Source: Tritrichomonas musculus (lineage: Eukaryota > Parabasalia > Tritrichomonadida > Tritrichomonadidae). From it: a stretch of 64,000 nt of DNA. The DNA is taken from the NCBI GenBank assembly GCA_039105265.1, contig JAPFFF010000095.1, positions 1-64,000 of the forward strand, in the 5' to 3' direction. Both the position numbers and the translations under genes were made by a program. Each line of letters starts with the position of its first letter. The first letter of the stretch is position 1. Below, piece by piece: positions 43,601 to 52,495 of this stretch. The notes beneath the pieces are model-generated. The model was not told the origin of the DNA and made no database searches. It worked only from the letters and a program-made list of their open reading frames with translations.

Positions 43601-46600
43601 TGCAGTTGAATCATCAGATGCAACGACAACTGCAGTTGAATCATCAGATGCAACGACAACTGCAGTTGAATCATCAGATGCAACGAGAACTGCAGTTGAA
43701 TCATCAGATGCAACGAGAACTGCAGTTTAATAATAAGATTCAACGAGAACTGCAGTTGAATCATCAGATGAAACAAGAACTGCAGTTGAATCATCAGATG
43801 CAACAAGAACTGCAGTTGAATCATCAGATTCAACGAGAACTGCAGTTGAATCATCAGATTCAACGAGAACTGCAGTTGAACCATCAGATTCAACGAGAAC
43901 TACAGTTGAATCATCAGATTCAACGAGAACTGCAGTTGAATCATCAGATTCAACGAGAACTACAGTTGAATCATCAGATTCAACGAGAACTGCAGTTGAA
44001 TCATCAGATGCAACGAGAACTACAGTTGAATCATCAGATTCAACGAGAACTGCAGTTGAATCATCAGATGCAACGACAACTGCAGTTGAATCATCAGATG
44101 CAACGACAACTGCAGTTGAATCATCAGATTCAACGAGAACTGCAGTTGAATCATCAGATGCAACGAGAACTGCAGTTGAATCATCAGATTCAACGAGAAC
44201 TGCAGTTGAATCATCAGATGCAACAAGAACTGCAGTTGAATCATCAGATTCAACGAGAACTGCAGTTGAATCATCAGATGCAACGACAACTGCAGTTGAA
44301 TCATCAGATGCAACGAGAACTGCAGTTGAATCATCAGATGCAACGAGAACTGCAGTTGAATCATCAGATGCAACGAGAACTGCAGTTTAATCATAAGATT
44401 CAACGAGAACTGCAGTTTAATCATAAGATTCAACGAGAACTGCAGTTTAATAATAAGATTCAACAAGAACTGCAGTTGAATCATCAGATGCAACGAGAAC
44501 TGCAGTTGAATCATCAGATTCAACGAGAACTGCAGTTGAATCATCAGATTCAACGAGAACTGCAGTTGAATCATCAGATGCAACGAGAACTGCAGTTGAA
44601 TCATCAGATGCAACGAGAACTGCAGTTGAATCATCAGATGCAACGAGAACTGCAGTTGAATCATCAGATTCAACGAGAACTGCAGTTGAATCATCAGATG
44701 CAACGAGAACTGCAGTTGAATCATCAGATTCAACGAGAACTGCAGTTGAATCATCAGATGCAACGAGAACTACAGTTGAATCATCAGATTCAACGAGAAC
44801 TGCAGTTGAATCATCAGATGCAACGAGAACTACAGTTGAATCATCAGATTCAACGAGAACTGCAGTTGAATCATCAGATGCAACGACAACTGCAGTTGAA
44901 TCATCAGATTCAACGAGAACTGCAGTTGAATCATCAGATTCAACGAGAACTGCAGTTGAACCATCAGATTCAACGAGAACTACAGTTGAATCATCAGATT
45001 CAACGAGAACTGCAGTTGAATCATCAGATTCAACGAGAACTACAGTTGAATCATCAGATTCAACGAGAACTGCAGTTGAATCATCAGATGCAACGAGAAC
45101 TACAGTTGAATCATCAGATTCAACGAGAACTGCAGTTGAATCATCAGATGCAACGACAACTGCAGTTGAATCATCAGATGCAACGACAACTGCAGTTGAA
45201 TCATCAGATTCAACGAGAACTGCAGTTGAATCATCAGATGCAACGAGAACTGCAGTTGAATCATCAGATGCAACGAGAACTGCAGTTTAATAATAAGATG
45301 AAACAAGAACTGCAGTTGAATCATCAGATGCAACGAGAACTGCAGTTGAATCATCAGATGCAACGAGAACTGCAGTTGAATCATCAGATGCAACGACAAC
45401 TGCAGTTGAATCATCAGATGCAACGAGAACTGCAGTTGAATCATCAGATGCAACGAGAACTGCAGTTTAATAATAAGATGAAACAAGAACTGCAGTTGAA
45501 TCATCAGATGCAACGACAACTGCAGTTGAATCATCAGATGCAACGAGAACTGCAGTTGAATCATCAGATGCAACGAGAACTGCAGTTGAATCATCAGATT
45601 CAACGAGAACTGCAGTTGAATCATCAGATTCAACGAGAACTGCAGTTGAATCATCAGATGCAACGAGAACTGCAGTTGAATCATCAGATGCAACGAGAAC
45701 TACAGTTGAATCATCAGATTCAACGAGAACTGCAGTTGAACCATCAGATTCAACGAGAACTGCAGTTGAACCATCAGATTCAACGAGAACTGCAGTTGAA
45801 TCATCAGATTCAACGAGAACTGCAGTTGAACCATCAGATTCAACGAGAACTGCAGTTGAATCATCAGATTCAACGAGAACTACAGTTGAATCATCAGATT
45901 CAACGAGAACTGCAGTTGAACCATCAGATGCAACGAGAACTGCAGTTGAATCATCAGATGCAACGAGAACTGCAGTTTAATAATAAGATGCAACAAGAAC
46001 TGCAGTTGAATCATCAGATGCAACGAGAACTGCAGTTGAATCATCAGATGCAACGAGAACTGCAGTTGAATCATCAGATGCAGCGAGAACTGCAGTTGAA
46101 TCATCAGATTCAACGAGAACTGCAGTTGAATCATCAGATTCAACGAGAACTGCAGTTGAATCATCAGATGCAACGAGAACTGCAGTTGAATCATCAGATG
46201 CAACGAGAACTACAGTTGAATCATCAGATTCAACGAGAACTGCAGTTGAATCATCAGATTCAACGAGAACTGCAGTTGAATCATCAGATTCAACGAGAAC
46301 TGCAGTTGAATCATCAGATGCAACGAGAACTGCAGTTGAATCATCAGATTCAACGACAACTGCAGTTGAACCATCAGATTCAACGAGAACTGCAGTTGAA
46401 TCATCAGATGCAACGAGAACTGCAGTTGAATCATCAGATGCAACGAGAACTGCAGTTGAATCATCAGATTCAACGAGAACTGCAGTTGAATCATCAGATG
46501 CAACGAGAACTGCAGTTGAATCATCAGATTCAACGAGAACTGCAGTTGAACCATCAGATTCAACGAGAACTGCAGTTGAATCATCAGATGCAACGAGAAC

Positions 46601-48864
46601 TGCAGTTGAATCATCAGATGCAACGAGAACTGCAGTTTAATAATAAGATGCAACGAGAACTGCAGTTGAATCATCAGATGCAACGAGAACTGCAGTTGAA
46701 TCATCAGATGCAACGAGAACTGCAGTTGAATCATCAGATGCAGCGAGAACTGCAGTTTAATAATAAGATGAAACAAGAACTGCAGTTGAATCATCAGATG
46801 CAACGAGAACTGTAGTTGAATCATCAGATGCAACGAGAACTGCAGTTGAATCATCAGATGCAACGAGAACTGCAGTTGAATCATCAGATGCAGCAAGAAC
46901 TGCAGTTTAATAATAAGATGAAACAAGAACTGCAGTTGAATCATCAGATGCAACGAGAACTGCAGTTGAATCATCAGATGCAACGAGAACTGCAGTTGAA
47001 TCTTTAGATGCAGCTAGAACTGCAGTTTAATAATAAGATGAAACAAGAACTGCAGTTGAATCATCAGATTCAACGAGAACTGCAGTTGAATCATCAGATG
47101 CAACGAGAACTGCAGTTGAATCATCAGATGCAACGAGAACTGCAGTTGAATCATCAGATGCAACGAGAACTACAGTTGAATCATCAGATTCAACGAGAAC
47201 TGCAGTTGAATCATCAGATTCAACGAGAACTGCAGTTGAATCATCAGATTCAACGAGAACTGCAGTTGAATCATCAGATTCAACGAGAACTGCAGTTGAA
47301 TCATCAGATTCAACGACAACTGCAGTTGAATCATCAGATTCAACGAGAACTGCAGTTGAATCATCAGATTCAAAGAGAACTGCAGTTGAATCATCAGATG
47401 CAACGAGAACTGCAGTTGAATCATCAGATTCAACGAGAACTGCAGTTTAATAATAAGATTCAACGAGAACTGCAGTTTAATAATAAGATGAAACAAGAAC
47501 TGCAGTTGAATAATCAGATGCAACGAGAACTGCAGTTGAATCATCAGATTCAACGACAACTGCAGTTGAATCATCAGATTCAACGAGAACTGCAGTTGAA
47601 TCATCAGATGCAACGAGAACTGCAGTTGAATCATCAGATTCAACGAGAACTGCAGTTTAATAATAAGATTCAACGAGAACTGCAGTTTAATAATAAGATG
47701 AAACAAGAACTGCAGTTGAATAATCAGATGCAACGAGAACTGCAGTTGAATCATCAGATGCAACGAGAACTGCAGTTGAATCATCAGATGCAACGAGAAC
47801 TGCAGTTGAATCATCAGATTCAACGAGAACTGCAGTTGAATCATCAGATGCAACGAGAACTGCAGTTGAATCATCAGATTCAACGAGAACTTCAGTTGAA
47901 TCATCAGATTCAACGAGAACTGCAGTTGAATCATCAGATGCAACGAGAACTGCAGTTGAATCATCAGATGAAACAAGAACTGCAGTTGAATCATCAGATG
48001 CAACGAGAACTGCAGTTGAATCATCAGATGCAACGAGAACTGCAGTTGAATCATCAGATGCAACGAGAACTGCAGTTGAATCATCAGATGCAACGACAAC
48101 TGCAGTTGAATCATCAGATGCAACGAGAACTGCAGTTGAATCATCAGATTCAACGACAACTGCAGTTGAATCATCAGATGCAACGAGAACTGCAGTTGAA
48201 TCATCAGATGCAACGAGAACTGCAGTTGAATCATCAGATTCAACGAGAACTGCAGTTGAATCATCAGATTCAACGAGAACTGCAGTTGAATCATCAGATT
48301 CAACGAGAACTGCAGTTGAATCATCAGATGCAACGAGAACTGCAGTTGAATCATCAGATGCAACGAGAACTGCAGTTGAATCATCAGATTCAACGAGAAC
48401 TGCAGTTGAATCATCAGATTCAACGAGAACTGCAGTTGAATCATCAGATTCAACGAGAACTGCAGTTGAATCATCAGATTCAACGAGAACTGCAGTTGAA
48501 TCATCAGATGCAACGAGAACTGCAGTTGAATCATCAGATGCAACGAGAACTGCAGTTGAATCATCAGATGCAACGAGAACTGCAGTTGAACCATCAGATG
48601 CAACAAGAACTGCCGTTTAATATTAAGATGCAACGAGAACTGCAGTTGAATCATCAGATGCAACGAGAACTGCAGTTGAATCATCAGATTCAACGAGAAC
48701 TGCAGTTGAATCATCAGATGCAACGAGAACTGCAGTTGAATCATCAGATGCAACGAGAACTGCAGTTGAATCATCAGATGCAACGAGAACTGCAGTTGAA
48801 TCATCAGATGCAACGAGAACTGCAGTTGAATCATCAGATGCAACGAGAACTGCAGTTGAATCAT

Positions 48865-48910
48865 CAGATCAACGAGAACTGCAGCGAGAACTGCAGTTTA
48901 ATAATAAGAT
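48865..48910 (+). repeat. Irregular junction monomer (phase break) in left arm
   Basis: The regular unit is interrupted at about 48,869. One base is missing (CAGATCAACG where CAGATGCAACG or CAGATTCAACG is expected), and a 12-bp insertion follows, duplicating CGAGAACTGCAG. The net phase change is +11. It is the only non-single-base length change I found in the left arm. Confidence 0.85.
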
Positions 48911-49920
48911 GAAACAAGAACTGCAGTTGAATCATCAGATGCAACGAGAACTGTAGTTTAATAATAAGATGAAACAAGAACTGCAGTTGAATCATCAGAT
49001 TCAACGAGAACTGCAGTTGAATCATCAGATGCAACGAGAACTGCAGTTGAATCATCAGATGCAACGAGAACTGCAGTTGAATCATCAGATGCAACGAGAA
49101 CTGCAGTTTAATAATAAGATGAAACAAGAACTGCAGTTGAATCATCAGATGCAACGAGAACTGCAGTTGAATCATCAGATGCAACGAGAACTGCAGTTGA
49201 ATCATCAGATGCAACGAGAACTGCAGTTGAATCATCAGATGCAACGAGAACTGCAGTTTAATAATAAGATTCAACAAGAACTGCAGTTTAATCATAAGAT
49301 TCAACGAGAACTGCAGTTTAATCATAAGATTCAACGAGAACTGCAGTTTAATAATAAGATTCAACAAGAACTGCAGTTGAATCATCAGATGCAACGAGAA
49401 CTGCAGTTGAATCATCAGATTCAACGAGAACTGCAGTTGAATCATCAGATTCAACGAGAACTGCAGTTGAATCATCAGATGCAACGAGAACTGCAGTTGA
49501 ATCATCAGATGCAACGAGAACTGCAGTTGAATCATCAGATGCAACGAGAACTGCAGTTGAATCATCAGATGCAACGAGAACTGCAGTTGAATCATCAGAT
49601 GCAACGAGAACTGCAGTTGAATCATCAGATGCAACGAGAACTGCAGTTGAATCATCAGATGCAACGAGAACTGCAGTTTAATAATAAGATTCAACAAGAA
49701 CTGCAGTTTAATCATAAGATTCAACGAGAACTGCAGTTTAATCATAAGATTCAACGAGAACTGCAGTTTAATAATAAGATTCAACAAGAACTGCAGTTGA
49801 ATCATCAGATGCAACGAGAACTGCAGTTGAATCATCAGATTCAACGAGAACTGCAGTTGAATCATCAGATTCAACGAGAACTGCAGTTGAATCATCAGAT
49901 GCAACGAGAACTGCAGTTGA

Positions 49921-50010
49921 ATTTTCAAGTTTAAGAAGAACTGCAATTGAATCATCAGATTCAACCAGAACTAAAATTCAATTGTCAAGTTCAAAAACTT
50001 CTTCACTAAA
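49921..50010 (+). repeat. Decaying inner-edge monomers of the left arm
   Basis: Three units keep the 30-bp spacing but lose identity step by step towards the transposase: one with TTTTCAAGTTTAAGAAG, one still near consensus but with CAACCAGAACTAAAATTC, and one hardly recognisable (AATTGTCAAGTTC). Outside this point the array is crisp. Divergence rising towards the array edge is expected where unequal exchange homogenises the interior but rarely reaches the end. Confidence 0.75.
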
Positions 50011-50106
50011 TCTTCAAAACTAAAACATATAATTTAATTTTACAATTTTTTATATTTTCTAAAAAATAAATAATTAATATTTTCTTTTATATTTATAAAA
50101 CTTTTA
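50011..50106. other. AT-rich 3' flank of the transposase gene
   Basis: Very AT-rich non-repetitive DNA between the last decayed monomer and the stop codon of the minus-strand gene. I see no reading frame or RNA gene in it. It would contain the 3' untranslated region and cleavage site of the transposase message. Confidence 0.6.
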
Positions 50107-50109
50107 TTA
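50103..50109 (-). promoter_or_regulatory. Stop codon overlapping a polyadenylation-type signal
   Basis: On the minus strand the gene ends TAA directly followed by TAAAAG, so AATAAA overlaps the stop codon and TAAA follows at once. AATAAA is the general eukaryotic signal. In Trichomonas a UAAA tetranucleotide at or next to the stop codon is the reported signal. Both readings fit, so the motif supports a real transcription unit but does not settle the host. Confidence 0.45.
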
Positions 50110-52122
50110 AAATAAACTAAGCATATTTTTTTTGATATAAGCTTTTTTCCAAATTCGTATTTGCATCAATGTATAAAAATGATCAGGTGATCTTTCCTTT
50201 TCTTCCAATAGTTTTGGATCATTCAGCATTGATTCTTGAACCTGCATTGCAATCGCAGCTACTTCAACATAATCAATTGACATCACAGCTTTCAATTGAT
50301 GTAAGCATTCATAAATTAACTGTGCATATTTTTCGTCGTATTTGTTTGGTTCGATTATATCGACTTTTTCAGAAATGCCATTTTCACCTGATGTCTCATT
50401 TTTTTCTTCTTCTTCAAAGTTGAGAACTTGATCAAGTTCTTTGACTGCCAATTCTGTTTGGATGTTATTCAAAACAATTTGCTTACCATCAAACCATCTG
50501 TGCCAGACTTTTGGTTGATTCCATTTATTATTGAAAATTTGATGGATGCAAGGAACATCATCCCCAAATAACAAAGAATAATACAAATAATTTGGGCAGC
50601 TACATGAAGAACAAGAAAATTTATCAGCATCTTCTGGATGTGCATGAACATGATCATTGGCTTTCTTTTTGAGATCTTTCACATAGTTTTTGAAATTTCT
50701 CAAAATTGATTCATTCACGTTTATCAAACGGTCTTTTATTCTCTGCGCGAGCAAAGCAATTCGTGTCATCATTTTTGTTGTAGTATGAGAGACACTCTCA
50801 TTTAAGCAATGGTGAAAACTCTCGGAGTGATTAGTTGTCGTTGGAACTGAGTCATTCATCCTCATAAATAAAGGTGCATACTTGGGCTTGCAATTAATGA
50901 TATTTTCAAACAATTTTTGGTGTCTCAGAGCAGATGATCGAGTATCTTTTGTCAATTCATTAAAAAGACTTTTCCATTTTTTTTTATTTTTTTTGAATTC
51001 TTCTTCTGACGTACAGAACAGCATTTCTCTTATAATTAATGATAATGCAGATTTGGCACCACAATTTCTTATTAAGTGGACATAACAATGATAAATGCTC
51101 AAATTATATTTTTTCCCTAGTTTCTTAAAGGATGGGTGCTGGTCTGTAAGATAGGATTTTTGAATAAATTCGCTGAAAATATCATTATTTAAATCTAGCA
51201 CTTTTAATGATTCGAAAAATAATGAATAAAAATCGGATGATTCTGACGGCCCCACTATTAAAGCAAGAGGAAATCCCGTGTTACGATATATCAACTGAGG
51301 AATAGAAAATACAAAAGGTTTCAAAATTGTAAAAGTGGCATCTAATTCTATAGTCGAAGAAAGATTCATGATCAAATCGAAGTTATTATGGAACCACACA
51401 AAACCGATGCACGGAATTCCATTGTATGCGAAGCCTCCATAGCCTTTATATACACACAATGTTCCACCAACTTGTTCAAACACTCCTTCCAACGTGTTGT
51501 TAGGATTAATATGCTTTAAAAAATCATTCCTTTGCGCTTTCGGCGATTTAGGCGAAATTGAATAGAATATAGTAGCGATAACACTTGAAACATTTTCTTT
51601 TTTGAAGCGACCATTTAACACTGTTGAAATAAAGGACAAAAACTTATTGTTTTTAATTTTAAATTTATTTGTGGCCAAGTTTGATAGAATTGGCTGGTTT
51701 CCAAACATCTTACATTTGATGTTATTATGAAATTTCACAATTGTTGTTTCTTTATATATAACATATTGCGATGTACCTATTATTTTGATTGTAAAACATG
51801 TTCCTAATGAACTGTATCTTATATCAAATATTTTTTGGCTTGGATCTTCTTTTTCGAAAATAATCATTTGACGATCAAGAATTTCATTTCCCATTTTTTT
51901 ATCTAAATTGCAATTATGAATTGATTCCAAACCAGTATCATCCAACGAGCTTAAGAAAAATATAAAAGGCATCACTTGAATCCTAATATCATAATAATTA
52001 TCAGTCGCATCGTATAAATAAACCGGATGTCTTGTATCGAATGTTGTATTTTTTGAATTTAAATCTTTTCTAGTTGTAGTAATAAGTAGAAAATTTAGTT
52101 GGTTATTAGTTTTGTTCTGCAT
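50107..52122 (-). CDS. Mutator-like (MULE) transposase with SWIM zinc finger, 671 aa, intact
   Basis: Likely the transposase that cuts and joins the ends of its element in the nucleus. Seen: residues 1-210 have no domain I recognise. The catalytic core runs from about 215 to 440 with D261 in ELDATF, D327 in LTDQHPSF, the MULE-typical C346-x2-H349 in HCYVHL, and E434 in NHSESFHH. The D-D spacing is 66 and the D-E spacing is 107, a plausible DDE arrangement for this superfamily. A SWIM motif (C507-x-C509, then C525-x-H527) follows, then an acidic stretch at 570-574 and a basic/aromatic C-terminus. The frame is uninterrupted and intronless, and the length is usual for a MULE transposase. The ATG at 52,122 is the first in frame; the next Met is residue 51. 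It is the only gene in the window and lies between the inverted arrays. A domesticated MULE-derived host protein is possible, but the setting favours a transposon. No FLYWCH or WRKY-type N-terminal finger is evident. Confidence 0.9.
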   Translation of the reverse strand: MQNKTNNQLNFLLITTTRKDLNSKNTTFDTRHPVYLYDATDNYYDIRIQVMPFIFFLSSLDDTGLESIHNCNLDKKMGNEILDRQMIIFEKEDPSQKIFDIRYSSLGTCFTIKIIGTSQYVIYKETTIVKFHNNIKCKMFGNQPILSNLATNKFKIKNNKFLSFISTVLNGRFKKENVSSVIATIFYSISPKSPKAQRNDFLKHINPNNTLEGVFEQVGGTLCVYKGYGGFAYNGIPCIGFVWFHNNFDLIMNLSSTIELDATFTILKPFVFSIPQLIYRNTGFPLALIVGPSESSDFYSLFFESLKVLDLNNDIFSEFIQKSYLTDQHPSFKKLGKKYNLSIYHCYVHLIRNCGAKSALSLIIREMLFCTSEEEFKKNKKKWKSLFNELTKDTRSSALRHQKLFENIINCKPKYAPLFMRMNDSVPTTTNHSESFHHCLNESVSHTTTKMMTRIALLAQRIKDRLINVNESILRNFKNYVKDLKKKANDHVHAHPEDADKFSCSSCSCPNYLYYSLLFGDDVPCIHQIFNNKWNQPKVWHRWFDGKQIVLNNIQTELAVKELDQVLNFEEEEKNETSGENGISEKVDIIEPNKYDEKYAQLIYECLHQLKAVMSIDYVEVAAIAMQVQESMLNDPKLLEEKERSPDHFYTLMQIRIWKKAYIKKNMLSLF

Positions 52123-52425
52123 TTAAAAAGAAAAAGATAAAAAGGAACTATGGTCAATATAAGGTGAAATATAAAAAATAACTAAAATTTTTTTTTAATA
52201 TATATAGAAGGTTTATTGAGCAAAATCTTGTTCATTAAAGATTTAATTATTAAGGATTTATTTTAATAAATGGCTAAAAAAAGGAAAATTTTTAAAATTA
52301 AATAATAAAGGATAATAGAATTTATTAGAATTCATTAAGAGAATTGGATTAGGTAATAAGTATTAGCTGAATGTTTTTTAAAAGTATTGCACAAAATCGA
52401 GGGTAATGGATAGATTCAAAGGAAG
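52123..52425. other. AT-rich 5' flank of the transposase gene
   Basis: About 300 bp of strongly AT-rich DNA upstream of the minus-strand ATG, with poly-A and poly-T runs and no tandem monomers until about 52.43 kb. It has no credible reading frame. It should hold the promoter of the transposase gene. Apart from the CCTTT element near the ATG I see no clear signal. Confidence 0.6.
52141..52145 (-). promoter_or_regulatory. Candidate CCTTT initiator-like element before the transposase ATG
   Basis: On the minus strand CCTTT lies 19-23 bases upstream of the ATG. A CCTTT motif overlapping the transcription start, with very short 5' leaders, has been described for Trichomonas vaginalis promoters (M5 motif). 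A 5-bp match in AT-rich DNA is weak evidence by itself, and the host is not established. Confidence 0.3.
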
Positions 52426-52495
52426 ATGTTGTTGATTAATCAGAATCATTTGAATGTTTTGGTGATTCTAATGATTCAACAGTGGTTCTTGTTTT
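52426..52495 (-). repeat. Decaying inner-edge monomers of the right arm
   Basis: Two to three degenerate units (GATTCTAATGATTCAACAG, then GGTTCTTGTTTTATCTGAT) lead into the regular array. Aligned with the reverse complement of the left inner edge, they keep the same register and spacing up to the first clean monomer, although the substitutions differ. The decay is therefore mirrored on both sides of the core. Confidence 0.65.

Larger units (their letters stand above)
1..49920 (+). repeat. Left arm: 30-bp tandem satellite array, about 1,660 monomers
   Basis: The unit (for example 121-150) contains the 10-bp palindrome AACTGCAGTT, followed by GAATCATCAG and then either ATTCAACGAG or ATGCAACGAG. 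It is about 40 percent GC, clearly higher than the AT-rich core. Monomers differ at about ten recurrent sites: ATT/ATG, CGA/CAA, GAGAA/GACAA, CTGCAG/CTACAG, GAATC/GAACC, and a linked TTTAATAATAAG form. These recombine into long ordered strings that are repeated as higher-order blocks. Phase is kept for tens of kilobases. I found length changes only at about 6.11, 6.29, 40.10 and 48.87 kb. A PstI site (CTGCAG) occurs in most monomers. One plus-strand frame reads as a Q/N-rich decapeptide (QLNHQIQREL-like), but I judge the array non-coding. Confidence 0.98.

Noticed and set aside
1-49920. CRISPR-like array of 30-bp direct repeats
   Set aside because: The repeats are contiguous with no spacers, and there are no cas genes. 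The window is eukaryotic in character.
50169-51085. Short frames inside the transposase gene (50169-50423 plus, 50469-50657 minus, 50882-51085 plus)
   Set aside because: They are shadows in other frames of the transposase coding region. Their sequence has no recognisable features.
50011-52425. Short terminal inverted repeats and target-site duplication immediately around the core
   Set aside because: By eye I found no convincing matched pair other than the satellite arms themselves, though a short one could be missed in AT-rich DNA.
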